Source of the DNA: Erpobdella octoculata
Lineage: Eukaryota > Annelida > Clitellata > Hirudinida > Erpobdellidae
Assembly: GCA_963978895.1 (NCBI GenBank)
Contig: OZ022245.1
Span: forward strand, 18,664,914-18,728,913
Direction: 5' to 3'
Length of the DNA stretch: 64,000 nucleotides
Shown here: positions 10,047-23,950 of the stretch, one piece after another
Position numbering within the stretch: the stretch's first letter is position 1
Layout: each line of letters opens with the position of its first letter
Notes under the pieces: model-generated
The model's database searches: none
What the model saw: the letters and a program-made list of their open reading frames with translations, nothing else
What the model was told of the DNA's origin: nothing
Translations under genes and position numbers: made by a program

Positions 10047-12056
10047 TTGTTGGCCGCTTTTCGCATTCAAAATTTTTCAGTTGAATTTTTAATTGATACG
10101 GGTTCATCAGTATCTTTAATCCCACTATCAGTATCAAAAGCACTTTCATGTTTATTGTCATCTTCATCGATTCTTTGGAAAGCTGCTGATGGTCGCTCTA
10201 TTGCTGTGCATGGACAAACTCATTTAACGCTTAGAAATTCATCATTGCGCAGGTCATTTATTTGGGTTTTTGTCGTGGCTGACGTTGCAAAGCCAATTCT
10301 TGGTGCTGATTTTCTCTCTAAATTTCGCATTAGCGTAAATTGTTTTGAGCGTGCGATTGTTGATACTAACACAAATTTTCATGCGCCGTGTATTTCTAAA
10401 CTTGTGCGAGAGTATTCGGCATGTGGCATTAAAATTCCGGACAATCTTCCAGCGTTCGTACCCCCGCTATTTGATAAATACCCCACTTTGGTTATGCCTG
10501 GGCAAATAGATTATTCTGTTTGTGTTCATGGTTCTTCGACCCAGCATACAATTGATACGGGTTCTGCACGCCCTGTTTTTGCACGCGCGCGACAGCTACC
10601 CCCCAATAAATTTGAAATTGCGAAAAAGGAATTCAATTTCATGCTTGCAGCTGGTATTGTGCGCCCTTCGAAAAGTGATTGGGCATCCCCGCTGCATTTA
10701 GTGCAAAAGAAAGATGGTCAGTCGTGGCGACCTTGCGGTGATTTCCGACAATTGAACGCAATTACCAAAAAGGATAGCTACCCATTGCCGCACATAAATT
10801 CATGCATCGATCGCTTTCAAGGCAAGACCATTTACAGCAAGCTCGACGTTGTTAAAGCATATTTCCACATACCTATGGCTCCTGAGGATGCTAAAAAAAC
10901 TGCAGTAATTACGCCGTTTGGTTTATTCGAATTCACGCGTATGCCATTCGGGCTCTGCAACGCACCGCAAACTTTTCAGCGTTTCATGGATTCTATTTTT
11001 CGCGATTTATCATTTGTTTTTGTATACATTGACGATATCCTAATTGCTTCGCAAAATTTAGATGAGCACAAAATTCACTTGGAAATTGTTATGAATCGTT
11101 TATGCGATAACAGGCTGCATGTTGCGTTGGAAAAGTGCGTTTTTGAGGTAGATAAGGTTGATTTTCTTTGTTATTCAGTTAGCTCAAAAGGTATTGTGCC
11201 CCTGGCGAATAAAGTTGAAACGATTAAACATTACAAAATTCCGATTGATTACGCTTCCTTGCGTCGTTTTCTTGGCATTGGGTTTTACCGATGCTTTATA
11301 CCTTTGTTTGCTGACATAGCTGAACCCCTGTATCAACTTCTTGCATCGTGCAAAGGTAAAAATTTGAAATTATTATGGACGGATGATGCACGCCAAGCGT
11401 TCGAGAAATTGAAAGAGAATCTTACCCAAGCGATCCAGTTGAACTTCACTGATCCGAAGTCTGACACATTTCACCTCGTCACCGATGCGTCAAACTATGC
11501 CGTTGGAGCAGCCTTGCACCAGTCTGTCGGGAACGAACTTCGACCAGTGGCATTTTTCTCGAAACGTCTCTCTACACCTCAACGTTTCTACTCTGTGTTT
11601 GACCGCGAACTTTTAGCCGTCTACCTTGCAGTAGTTCACTTCAAACCAATTATTGAGGGTCGTACTGTTGCAGTTTTTACAGACCACAAACCCTTAGTGA
11701 ATGCATTCTACAGTCAAACCCCACCGAAATCTGATCGCCAACAACGTCATCTGTCATATATCTCGGAATACGTCTGCTCAATTGAGTACATACGTGGTTC
11801 GGAAAATATCGTGGCAGATGCCCTCTCTCGTGTTGATACAGATGAAACTATTACATGTTCGCTAGACTTGATCCATCATACACCTGCTCGTTTGTTAAAC
11901 AATCTAGTTTTAAATAAAGGTGATTTTGTATTCATTCGAACTGATCGCGTACGTCGCCCTCTTGAGTCACCTTATCAAGGTCCAGTTGAGGTTTTAGATT
12001 TGAATGATAAAATTGTAAAACTTAAGATGCCCGATGATGTAGTTTCGATTGTTTAA
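10047..12056 (+). CDS. CsRn1-type Pol lacking the integrase core
   Basis: About 669 codons. The listed start is a TTG in an already open frame, so Pol was probably made by -1 frameshifting from Gag. Domains: aspartic protease LIDTGSSVSLI (residues 15-25), reverse transcriptase with FVYIDDILIA (about 326), RNase H with VTDASNYAVG (about 477), TDHKPLV (about 545) and VADALSR (about 590). The next 50 residues should open the integrase, but the HHCC and DDE regions are missing. The frame passes directly to a basic stretch and ESPYQGPVEVL (about 640), typical of the integrase GPY/F C-terminal module. The junction, near 11865-11925, keeps the frame open. The element therefore could not integrate by itself. 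Confidence 0.9.
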   Translation: MLAAFRIQNFSVEFLIDTGSSVSLIPLSVSKALSCLLSSSSILWKAADGRSIAVHGQTHLTLRNSSLRRSFIWVFVVADVAKPILGADFLSKFRISVNCFERAIVDTNTNFHAPCISKLVREYSACGIKIPDNLPAFVPPLFDKYPTLVMPGQIDYSVCVHGSSTQHTIDTGSARPVFARARQLPPNKFEIAKKEFNFMLAAGIVRPSKSDWASPLHLVQKKDGQSWRPCGDFRQLNAITKKDSYPLPHINSCIDRFQGKTIYSKLDVVKAYFHIPMAPEDAKKTAVITPFGLFEFTRMPFGLCNAPQTFQRFMDSIFRDLSFVFVYIDDILIASQNLDEHKIHLEIVMNRLCDNRLHVALEKCVFEVDKVDFLCYSVSSKGIVPLANKVETIKHYKIPIDYASLRRFLGIGFYRCFIPLFADIAEPLYQLLASCKGKNLKLLWTDDARQAFEKLKENLTQAIQLNFTDPKSDTFHLVTDASNYAVGAALHQSVGNELRPVAFFSKRLSTPQRFYSVFDRELLAVYLAVVHFKPIIEGRTVAVFTDHKPLVNAFYSQTPPKSDRQQRHLSYISEYVCSIEYIRGSENIVADALSRVDTDETITCSLDLIHHTPARLLNNLVLNKGDFVFIRTDRVRRPLESPYQGPVEVLDLNDKIVKLKMPDDVVSIV

Positions 12057-12310
12057 CGTGATCGCATTAAATTGGCTCATATTCGAAAATATACAATTCG
12101 TCCAAGATCAGCGAATCAACCCTCGTACAGCATTGTACAGAAAAGCGATATTGAGCAGCAACAGTCATATATACGAGCGCAGCGTCGTGTTAGATTTGCA
12201 GTATGATTATCTCTTGTTTCTCTCTTGCATTGTTTTCGCTCGTTATTTCCTTGATTATTTCTGCGTATGATTTTTGTCGGTACTTTTCCCTTTTTTTTAT
12301 GGCTCCGCCA

Positions 12311-12326
12311 TCTGCTGGGGGACTAT
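12311..12326 (+). other. CsRn1-type polypurine region
   Basis: TCTGCTGGGGGACTAT lies just before the 3' LTR; the G run is the likely core of the plus-strand primer. Confidence 0.55.
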
Positions 12327-12696
12327 TGTAGTGTACCGGTATTTTATGCACGTCCACGCACACGAGGTAATTACAGGTGAGCGCTCCTTAGCTTGCTAGG
12401 CTCGCGCTCCTTCACTTGTTTGGCGCGCGCTAGCTAGTGGCTAGCTTAAAAACCTTTGCTCTCGAATGTTCTCGTCTCCTTCTTCTTCGTTGTTCTCGTG
12501 GTTCGCCATATTGCTACTTTAGTCAATAATTTAAACTTTGCTTTATTTTCATTTCTCGCTATTGTTGGCCCCGAGAAGAATTTTTTATTTTTGTCTATTG
12601 TTGTCGGTCAATTAAATAAAGTCATTTCAAACCGCCTTCAAACTGTGTTGAGTTGGTACTACAAAGTATATCGAAATAACGTAGTGAGCGACTACA
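12327..12696 (+). repeat. CsRn1-type 3' LTR
   Basis: 370 bp from TGTAGTGTACCGG to GCGACTACA, about 2-3 percent different from 8530-8880 apart from the indel. Confidence 0.93.
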
Positions 12697-13019
12697 TGTG
12701 CGTATGTATGTGTGTATGTATGTATGTATATGTGCATGTATGTGTGTCTGTGTGTGTTTATGTATGTATGTATGTATGTATGTATGTGTTTTTTTTTACA
12801 ATATTTCGGCACTAAATGTTCATTCAAAGTATGTATGTGTGTGTATGTATCTATGTATGTATGTATGTATGTATGTGTGTATGTATGTATGTATGTATGT
12901 ATGTATGTATGTATGTATGTATGTATGTATGTATGTATGTATGTATGTATGTATGTATGTATGTATGTATGTATGTATGTATGTATGTATGTATGTATGT
13001 ATGTATCTATGTATGTATG

Positions 13020-13048
<29 letters not shown>
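12697..13048. repeat. (TATG)n microsatellite
   Basis: About 350 bp of GTAT/TATG tetranucleotides, with a unique interruption near 12788-12830 that includes TTTTTTTTTACAATATTTCG. It lies within the HEL1 unit and borders the CsRn1 3' LTR. Confidence 0.95.
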
Positions 13049-13051
<3 letters not shown>

Positions 13052-13497
13052 ATCGGATCTATGGGGGGGCAACTGAGAGCGAAAGAATGAGCGGGAAAGC
13101 GACAGGGAACGGATAACGAGCGGGAGCGCAAGCGGGAAGGAAACGGGAGCGAAAAAGAAACGCATTAGGTAAACCTCTAAAAACCCCGGGCAACGCCGGG
13201 TTCCGCCGCTAGTAAATTTTATCAATAAACATTTAAAAATAATTTCTACAAGTTGAAATTTTTACTGAAAGTTTCCAGAAATTGTCAACACTATTTATTA
13301 TTCGTGTAATTCTCGTACTACCGACGATGTTTAGAACTTATACCCCATAATTGCAGAAATTGAGTTTGAAAGTTATTTTAAAACACGCATTGCTTTAAAA
13401 ATCAAATTTAAAATACTTATTTACGCTGAAATATTTTTTTGCACCGGTCTGATCAAATAGTGCTTGATATTTCAAAAATTTCTTTTTTTTTGTTTAG

Positions 13498-13609
13498 GCG
13501 ACCAGATACTGGAATGGAATGGACATTCATTAACAGGAAAAAGTCAAAATGAAATTGACAGAATTATGTCATATTCAAACGGGGAAATTGAGCTTGTTAT
13601 TCGAGCTAG
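13498..13609 (+). CDS. Putative host exon: C-terminal half of a PDZ domain
   Basis: A T-rich tract ending TTTGTTTAG (13491-13497) is a good splice acceptor, and GTATAT after 13609 is a usable donor. The 112-nt stretch between them reads GDQILEWNGHSLTGKSQN and then a region ending in ELVIRA. GD-x-ILEWNG is the betaB-betaC part of PDZ domains of RIM/Piccolo/Fife-type active-zone scaffold proteins, and the trailing E-x-E-L-V-I-R fits the last PDZ strand. The exon starts in phase 1 (one base of the first Gly codon comes from the previous exon). No other exon of the domain is in the window, so flanking introns must be long. This is the only stretch with clearly non-transposon protein similarity; assignment to RIM rather than another PDZ family is inference. 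Confidence 0.65.
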
Positions 13610-13904
13610 GTATATTGCATTTTATATGTTGTTATGTATAGTTATTGCAAACACCTAATTAACCACCTAAAAACAAAGCAAGTTTTGCAAAAGCGACGTC
13701 GTGATATAATATAAGTTTTAACTTTTTTGATAGTAAAGTAAAGTGGTTGTATTTTTCACATTTGATTAATAATGGTCGGAAACAGCGATAAAAATATGTA
13801 TACTTGTCTGAGTATACTTATACACTTCTTTTTTATGCTTTTTATAATAAAGGTTTTAAAACGTCTTTTTTCTGTTACTCTTAGCCAAATTAATATATAA
13901 CCAG

Positions 13905-14397
13905 CACTTCAGGCACGCTTCGCGCGCGAAGCGTGTGTGTTTTTACATATAAATAGTAAAGGTAGTCGCACTCAAATAGCACTTTAAGCTCAAAAACAAC
14001 ACCAATGCGCTTATATAGTAATAACTGTCTTTACACACGCTTTGCAAGCGAAGCATGTGACTATTTCAGCCAGAAGCAGATGATTTTTCACTTGAAAACG
14101 TATTGGAATGGTCTTCTATTTAATTGGATTATTATGGAAAAACTGCCTATATATATTTTCCAAAATCATCCAATCAAAGAGAAGACCTTTCCAAAACGTG
14201 TTTAGATGAAAAATCACCTGCTCCTGGCTAATTTGCCACTATAATAGCGCATTGGTGTTGTTTATTAGCTTTGAGTGCAATTTTAGTTTGACTAAGATAG
14301 TCAAACTAAAATTTATATGTAAAATTTATTTTACTATTAATATGTAAAAACTCACATGCTTCGCGCGCGAAGCGTTCGTCAAGTGCTGGTTCCGTAT
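13905..14397. repeat. Fold-back unit opening the 12-kb array
   Basis: Two copies of the 3' module face each other: AACCAGCACTT at 13907 with a GC palindrome, and the inverted ending AAGTGCTGGTT at 14397. Arms of about 230-240 bp surround a short centre near 14150, so the whole could fold into one hairpin. Confidence 0.75.
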
Positions 14398-17300
14398 AAT
14401 GTATTATGTCACCCGATTACCATCTGCAGGTCTGAAAAAACTCACGTTTATAGATTATGATACGCTGAACACGGTTTGTTAGGGCACGTTTTTGTTAAAA
14501 TGTTTAAACAAAAAGTTATTATCCGCGAAAGTTCTACGCTTTGCGGATATATATAATGCATCGTACATCATCACTAAATATAAACAAGTTGAAAATAAAC
14601 AAATCACGTAGTACGCCGGCGGGGTTTTCATAATTTTGGGATTACGTCATCACTCAATATAAACAAGTTGAAAATAAATAAATCAGAAGTAGACGGTTAG
14701 CGTTTTCCGTTCTCCGCCATTGAAGGTTGTTTTTTTTCGTAGGCGGATTTTTCAGATATCAGCCATTGAATGTTGGTTTTTAAGAGTGTTTATTAGTAGG
14801 CGTATCTTTCAGTATTTTTCATTATTACTTTTTTCGGCTTTTTTCGTTGGCGGTTTTTTTATTATCAGAGATTGAAATTTGTTTTTTTTTGTAGGTCGTT
14901 GCAATATCAGCCAATAAAGGTTGGTTTTTAAGAAGGCCGTCTAAAACTTTTGTAGGGGGTTTTGTCATAAACTGCTACTGAAGTTTTTTTTTCATAGGCG
15001 GGTTTTTCCAATGTCTGTCAATGAAAGTTTTTTTCGTAGGCGGTTTTTTTAATATCAACTATTTAAGGTTGCTTTTTTTAATATCAACTATTTAAGGTTG
15101 CTTTTTTGTAGGCGGTTTTATCAAATATCAGTCAATATAATTTGTTTTTTTTTCGTAGTTGGTTTTTCCCAACAAACAAATCGAGGGTGATTATCTAAAT
15201 TATTAAAATAACCAAAGTCAAACGCTTCGGTCACAAAGCGTGCGTCAAGTGCTGGTTCCTAACAAAAAAGCGCAATGATGTATGTATTATGTATTATGTC
15301 ACCCGATTAGCATCTACAGGTGTGAAAAAATTAACGTTGATAGACTATGAAACGCTGAACACGGTTTGTTAAGGCACTTTTTTGTTATAATGCTTAAATA
15401 AAAAGTTATTAGCCGCAAAAGTTTAATGCTTTGCGGATATATATAATGCATCGTACGTCATCTTTCATTATAAACAAGTTGAAAATACATAAATCACCAA
15501 AGTAGTAGTTGGCGGGTTTTTCTTAATTTTAAACAACTTTTAACTTATTATTAACGGCAATTTACTATTTTGCAATTATTAGTCCTCTAATATTATTTAT
15601 TAATAATATTATTATTAACGAAAATTAACTTATTTCCTAATATTATTCCTATTATTGGAAAGTTCGACGCTTTGCGGATATATTTACTAAAATTATTTTT
15701 AATGACAATTTACTATTTTGCATTTATTATTCCTCTTATTTTAATTATGAATAAAATTATTATTTACGAAAATTAACTAATTCGCTAATATTATTCCTAT
15801 TATTGGAAAATTCGATGCTTTGCGAATATATTTTGAGCATACGTCATAACTCAATATAAACAAATTGAAAATAAATAAATCAACGAAGTAGTACATTGGC
15901 GGGTTTTCCCAAAATCAGCCATTGAAGGTTGGTTTTTTTGTATACGCTTTTTAATTATCAGCCATTAAAGGTTAGGTTATTTCGTAGGGTTTTTTCACTA
16001 TCACCCATTAAATGTTGTTTTTTTCGTAGGCTGTTTCTTTGGATAACATCCAATAAATATTGTGGTTTTCATAGGCGATTTTTTCCCTATCACCCAATAA
16101 ATGTGGTTTTTTTCGTAGGCTGTTTTTTCCAATATCGCTCATTAAAGGTTTTTTTTCGTAGGCAGTTTTTCAAATGTCATTTAATCAAAGATAACACCAT
16201 TCCAAAACGTTTTCAATTAAAAAATCATCTGCGACTGGCTGAAAAAATCCTCACGCTTCGCGCGCGAAGCTGTTTTCAGGCTGTTTTTACCGATACTTTC
16301 AATTAAATATTGTGTTTTTCGTAGGCTATTTTTCCCGATCATATTTAATAAATATTGTGTTTGTCGTAGTCGGTTTTTCCCCTTGCACACAATAAATGTG
16401 GTTTTTTCGTAGGCTATTTTTTCCAATATAGACCATTTAAGGTTTTTTTCGTAGGCAGTTTTTCCGAAATCATCCAATCAAATAGAAGACCATTCCAAAA
16501 CGTTTTCAAATTAAAAATCATCTGCTACTGGCTGACATAGTCACATGCTTCGCTTGCGAAGCGTGCGTAAAGTTATTACTATATAAGCGCATTGGTGTTG
16601 TTTTTGAGCTTAGAGTGCGACTACCTTATTAATATGTAAAAACTCGCACGTTTCGCGCTCGCGCGCGCCAAGTGCTGGTTCCCAACTATAAAAGCTCAAT
16701 GATGTATTATGTATTATGTCACCAGATTAGCATCTACAGGTCTGAAAAAATTCACGTTGATAGATTCTGAGACGCTGAACACGGTTTGTTAGGGCACTTT
16801 TTTGTTAAAATGTTTAATAAAAAGTTATTAGCCGCGAACGTTTAACGCTTTGCGGATATATATAATGCATCCAACGTCATCTTTCAAAATAAACAAGTTG
16901 AAAATGAATAAATTTTCGAAGTAGAAAGCCGGCGGTTTTTCCCAATTATAATAATATAAAAATATAAATTATTCCAATATTTTAATTATTAAGAATATTA
17001 TCCCTACTATAAAAGCGCAATGATGTAGTATGTCACCCGATTAGCATCTGCAGGTCTGAAAAAACTCACGTTGATAGATTATGAGACGCTGAACACGGTT
17101 TGTTAGGGCACTTTTTTGTTAAATTGTTTAAATAAAAAGTTATTAGCCGCGAAAGTCTAACGCTTTGCGTATAAATATAGCATCGTTCGTCATCGCTAAA
17201 TATAAACAAGTTGAAAATAAAGAAATCACCGAAGTAGTAGTCGGCGGGTTTTTATTTATTTAAATTATTATTAACGACAATTTACTATTTTGCAAATATT

Positions 17301-20300
17301 ATTCCTCTTATTTTAATTATTATTAATAACGAAGATTAACTATTTTGCTAATATTATTTCTATTATTGGAAAGTTCGACGCTTTGCGGAAATATTTAATG
17401 AAATTATTATTAACGACATTTTTCTATTTTGTTATTATTATTCCTCTTATTTTAATTATTAATAATATCATTAATTACGAAAATTAACTAATTTGCTAAT
17501 ATTATTCCAATTATTGGAAAGTTGGACGCTTTGTGGCTTTTCGGATATATATAGCATCGTACGTCATCGCTAAATATAGACAAGTTGAAAATAAATAAAT
17601 CACCGAAGTAGTAGTCGGCGGGTTTTTTATTTATATAAATTATTAATAACGAAGATTAACTATTTTGCTGATATTATTTCTATTATTGGAAAGTTCGACG
17701 CTTTGCGGAAATATTTAATGAAATCATTATTAACGACATTTTTCTATTTTGTTATTATTATTCCTCTTATTTTAATTATTAATAATATTATTAATTACGC
17801 AAATTAACTAATTTTCTAATATTATCCCTATTATATTGGAATACGCCATAACGCAATATAAACAAGTTGAAAATAAATAAATCACCGAAGTAGTAGTCGG
17901 CGGGTTTTTCGCAATTTTAAGAAGTTGTAAATTATTATTATTAACGACAATTTACTATTTTATAAAACGTGTTCATATGCAACTGGCTATAATAGTCACA
18001 CGCTTCGCTTGCGAAGCGTGCGTAAAGTTATTACTATAATAGCGCATAGGTGTTGTTTTTGAGCCTAAAGTGCGATTTGACTGCGACTACCTTTACTATT
18101 AATATGTAAAAACTCACACGCTTCGCGCGCGAAGCGTGCGTCAACTGCTGGTTCTAACATAAAAGCGCAATGATGTATATTGTATTATGTATGTCACCCG
18201 ATTACCATCTGCAGGTCTGAAAAAAATCACGTTGATAGATTATGAGACGCTCAACACAATTTGTTATGACACTTTATGTTAAAAATGTTTAAATGAGAAG
18301 TTATTAGCCGCGAAAGTTTAACGCTTTGCGGATATATATAATGCATCGTACGTCATCTTTCAATATAAACAAGTTGAAAATAAATAAATCTTCGATGTAG
18401 AAAGCCGGCGGGTTTTCCCCAATTATAATTATATAAAAATATAAATTATTCCAATATTTTAATTATTAATAATATTATTAATAAAGAAAATTAATTAATT
18501 ATTCCTACTATTGGAATGTTCTACGCTTTGCGGATACATTTAATGAAATTATTATTAACGACATTTTACTATTTTGCTATTATTATAATTTTTTAATTAT
18601 TAATAATATCATTATTTACGGAAATTAACTAATTTAGATTAATTTCCTATTATTGGAAAGTTCAAGCTTCGCGGATATATTTTGAGCATATGTCATAACT
18701 CAATATAAACAAGTTGAAAATAAATAAATCACCGGCGGCTTTCCCAATATCAGCCATTGAAGGTTGGGTTTTTTTTGTAGGCAGTTCATTTCATTATCAG
18801 ACATTAAAGGTTGTGTTTTTTCGTAGGATGTTTTTCCAAATTTGCCCAATAAAAGTTTGTTTTTCGTAGGAGTTTTTTTTCTATTCAGTTCGTTTTTTTT
18901 AATAGGCTGTTTTTCCTATACCATTCAATAAATATTGTGTTTATCGTTGGCTGTTATTTCCAAAAACATCCAATATATATTGTGTTTTTCGTATTCGGTT
19001 TTTTTACTATCACACAATAAATGTGGTTTTTTTCGTAGGCTATTTTTCCAATATCGCCCATTTAAGGTTTTTTCCGTAGGCAGTTTTTCCAACATCATCT
19101 ATTTAATTAGAAAACCATACCAAAACGTTTTGAAGTAAAAAATCATCTGCTACTGGCTGAAATAGTCACTTGCTTCGCTTCCGAAGCGTGCGTAAAGTTA
19201 TTACTATATAAGCGCATTGGTGTTGTTTTTGAACTTGAGTGCTATTTGAGTGCGATTGCCTTAACTATTAATTTGTAAAAACTCACACGCTTCGCGAGCG
19301 AAGCGTGCGTCAAGTGCTGGTTAACAATATAAAAGCGCAATGATGTATGTATTATGTATTATGTCACCCGATTAGCATCTGCTGGTCTGAAAAAACACAC
19401 GTTGATAGATTATGAGACGCTGAACACGGTTTGTTAGGGCACTTTTTTGTTAAAAAGTTTAAATAAAAAGTTATTAGCTGCGAAAGTTTAACGCTTTGCG
19501 GATATATATAATGCATCGCACGTCATCTTCAACATAAACAAGTTTGAAAATAAATAAATCATCGAAGTAGTAGTCGGCGGGTTTTCCCCAATTTTAAACA
19601 AGTTTTAAGTTATTATTAACTACAATTTACTATTTTGCAATTATTATTCCTCTTATTTTAATTATTATTATTATTAACGAAGATTTACTATTTTGCTAAT
19701 ATTATTCTTATTATTGGAAAGTTCTACGCTTTGCGGATATATTTAATGAAAACATTATTAACGAAATTTTACGATTATCCAATTATTATTCCTCTTATTT
19801 TAATTATTAATAATAATATTATTTATGAAAATTAACTAATTTGCTAATTTTATTCCTATTATTGGAAAGTCCGATGCTTTGCGGATACATTTAATGAAAT
19901 TATTATTAACGAAATTTTACTATTTTTCAATTATTATTCTTCTTATTGTAATTTATTAATATTTTTATTATTTACGAAAATTAATTATTTTGCTAATAAT
20001 ATTCCTATTATTCGAAAGTTCGACGCTTTGCGGAAATATTTAATGAAATTATTATTAACGACATTTTTCTATTTATTATTCTTCTTATTTTAATTATTAA
20101 TAATACTATTATTTACGAAACTAATTTGATAATAATATTCCTATATTTGGAAAGTTCGACGCTTTGCGGATATATTTTGAGCATACGTCATAACTCAATA
20201 TAAACAAGTTGAAAATAAATATATCACCGGCGGGTTTTCCCAATATCAGCCATTGAAGGTTGGGTTTTTTGTAGGTGGATTTTTTCATTATCAGCCATTA

Positions 20301-23300
20301 AAGGTTGGGTTTTTACGTAGGATGTTTTTCCAATATTGCCCAATACAAGTTTTTTTTTCGTGGGCGTTTTTTTTCTATATTAGCTGTTACAGCTTGTTTT
20401 TTTGTAGGCTGTTTTTCCGATACCATTTATTAAATAATGTGTTTTTCGTAGGTTGTTATTTCCAAAAGCATCCAATATAAGTGTTTTTCGTAGGCGGCTT
20501 TTACACTATCACCTAATAAATATGGGTTTTTTCGTAGGTTGTTTTTTCCAATATCACCCATTAAAGGTTTTTTTTGTAGGCAGATTTTCTAAAGTCATCC
20601 AATCAAAGAGAAGACTATTCCAAAACGTGTTCAAGTGAAAAATCATTAGCTACTGGCTAAAATAGTCACACGCTTCGCTTTTACTATAATTGCGCATTGG
20701 TGTTGTTTTTGAGCTTAAAGTGCGATTTGAGTGCGACTACCTTTACAATTACTATTAATATGTAAAACTCACACGTTTTGCGCGCGAAGTGTGCGTCAAG
20801 TGCTGGTTCCCTACTATAAAAGCGCAATGATGTATTATGTATGTCACCCGATTAGCATCTGCAGGTCTGAAAAAACTCACGTTTATAGATTATGAGACGC
20901 TGAACACAATTTGTTAAGCCACTTTATGTTGAAAATTTTTAAATAAAAAGTTATTAGCCGCAAAAGTTCTACGCTTTGCGGATATATATAATGAATCGTA
21001 CGTCATCTTTCAATATAAACAAGTTAAAAATAAATAAATCTTCGAAGTAGAAAGTTGGAGGGTTTTCCCCAATTACAATTAAATAAAAATAAAAATTCCA
21101 ATGTTTTAATTATTAATAATATTATTAATAACGAAAATTAACTAATTAGCTAATATTATTCCTATTATTGGAAAGTACTACGCTTTGCGGATACATTTAA
21201 TGAAATTATTATTAACGACATTTTACTATTTTGCATTTATTATTCCTCTTATTTTAATTATTAATAATATTATTATTTACGAAAATTAACTAATTTAGAT
21301 TAAATTATTATTAACGACATTTTTCTATTTTTAATTATTATTCCTCTTATTTTAATTATTAATAATATTATTAATTACGAATTTATTATTAATAATATTA
21401 TTAATTACGAAAATTAACTAATTTGCTAATATTATTCCTATTATTGGAATACGCCATAACTCAATATAAACAAGTTGAAAATAAATAAATCACCGATGTA
21501 GTAGTCGGCGGGTTTTTCCCAATTTTAAACAAGTTGTAAATTATTATTTTTAACGACAATTTACTATTTTATAAAACGTGTTCATATGCAACTGGCTTCG
21601 CTTGCAAAGCGTGCGTAAATTATTAATATAATAGTTAATAGCGCATTGGTGTTGTTTTTGAGCTTGGCTTAGAGTGCGATTTGAGTGCGACTAATTTTAT
21701 TAATAATATAAAAACTCACACGAGCGCGAAGCGTGCGTCAAGTGCTGGTTCCTAACATAAAAGCGCAATGATGTAATATGTATTATGTTTGTATTATGTC
21801 ACCCGATTAGCATCTGCAGGTCTGAAAAAAACTCACGTTGATAGATTATGAGACGCTGAACACGGTTTGTTAGGGCACTTTTTTGTTAAAATGTTTAAAT
21901 AAAAAGTTATTAGCCGCGAAGGTTTAACGCTTTGCGGATATATATAATGCATCGTACGTTATCGCTGAATATAAACAAGTTGAAAAATAATTCACCGAAG
22001 TAGTAAACGGCGGGTTTTCTCCAATTTTAAACAAGTTATAAATTTTTATCAACGACAATTTACTATTTTGCAATTATTATTCCTCTTATTTTAATTATTA
22101 TTATTAACGAAGATTAACTGTTTTTCTAATAATATTCCGATTATTGGAAAGTTCGTCGCTTTGCGGATATATTTAATGAAATTATTATTAACGAAGATTA
22201 ACTATTTTGCTAATATTATTCCTATTATTGGAAAGTTCGACGCTTTGCGGATATATTTAATAAAAATAATATTAACGACATTTTTCTATTTTTTAATTAT
22301 TATTCCTCTTTTTTTATTATTAATAATATTATTATTTAGGAATAATAACTAATTTGCTAGTAATATTCCTATTATTGGAAAGGTGGTTTTATTCGTAGGC
22401 GGTTTTTCAGTATCAGCCATTAAAGGTTGTTTTTTCGTAGGCGGTTTTTTCAAATTTAACCATTCAAAGAGAAGACCATTCCAAAACGTTTCCAAGTGAA
22501 AAATCATCTGCGACTATTCTAGAATACTCGCACGCTTCGCGCGCGAAGCGTGCGTCAAGTGCTGGTTCCTAACATAAAAGCGCAATGATGTAATATGTAT
22601 GTATTATGTATTATGTCACCCGATTAGCATCTGCAGGTCTGAAAAAACTCACGTTGATAGATTATAAGACGCTGAACACGGTTTGTTAGGGCACTTTTTT
22701 GTTAAAATGTTTAAATAAAAAGTTATTAGCCGCGAAAGTTTAACGCTTTGCGGATATATATAATGCATCGAACGTCATCGCTGAATATAAACAAGTTGAA
22801 AATAAATAAATCACCGAAGTAGTAGTCGGCGGGTTTTCCCCACATTGAGCGTACGTAATCAAACAATATAATTAATATTAACAACAATTCACTAATTTAC
22901 AATTAATATTCCTCTTAATTAAATTATTAATATTATTATTATTAAAGAAAATTAACTAATTTGCTAATATTATTCCTATTATTGGAAAGTTCTACGCTTT
23001 GCGGATACATTTAATGAAATTATTATTAACGACATTTTACTATTTTGCAATTATTATTCCTTTTATTTTAATTATTAAGATTATTATTATATACGAAAAT
23101 TAACTTATTTGATAATATTATTCCTATTATTGGAAAGTTCGACGCTTTGCGGATACATTTATTGAAATTATTATTAACGACATTATTTATTTTAATAGAT
23201 TATATATAATAATTTATATATTAAATAAAAAGTTTAACGCTTTGCGAATATAATTTGAGCATACGTCATAACTCATTATAAACAAGTTGAAAATAAATAA

Positions 23301-23950
23301 ATCACCGAAGTAGTACATCGGCGGGTTTTCCCAATATCAGCCATTGAAGATTGGGTTTTTTGTAGGCGTATTTTTTCATTATCAGCCATTAAAAGATGGG
23401 TTGTTTCTTAGGCTTTTTTTTCACTATCACCCAAAATATGTTGTTCATTTCGTAGGCGTTTTTTCAATATCACCCAATAAATGTTGTTTTTTTCGTAGGC
23501 TGTTCCTACTATAAAAGCGCAATGATGTAATATGTATGTATTATGTATTATGTCACACGATTAGCATCTGCAGGTCTGAAAAAACTCACGTTGATAGATT
23601 ATGAGTTGCTGAACACGGTTTGTTAGGGCACTTTTTTGCTAAAATGTTTAAATAAAAAGTTATTAGCCGCGAAAGTTCTACGCTATATATATAATGCAGC
23701 GTACGTCATCTTTCAATATAAACAAGTTGAAAATAATAAATCAACGAAGTAGTAGTCGGCGGGTTTTCCCAATTTTAAAAAAGCTGTAAACTATTATTAA
23801 CGACATTTTACTATTTTGCAATTATTATTACTTTTATTTTAATTATTATTAATAACGAAGATTAACTATTTAGCTAATATTATTCCTCTTATTGGAAAGT
23901 TCGAAGCTTTGTAGATACATCTAAATAAATATATATATTTAATGAAAATA

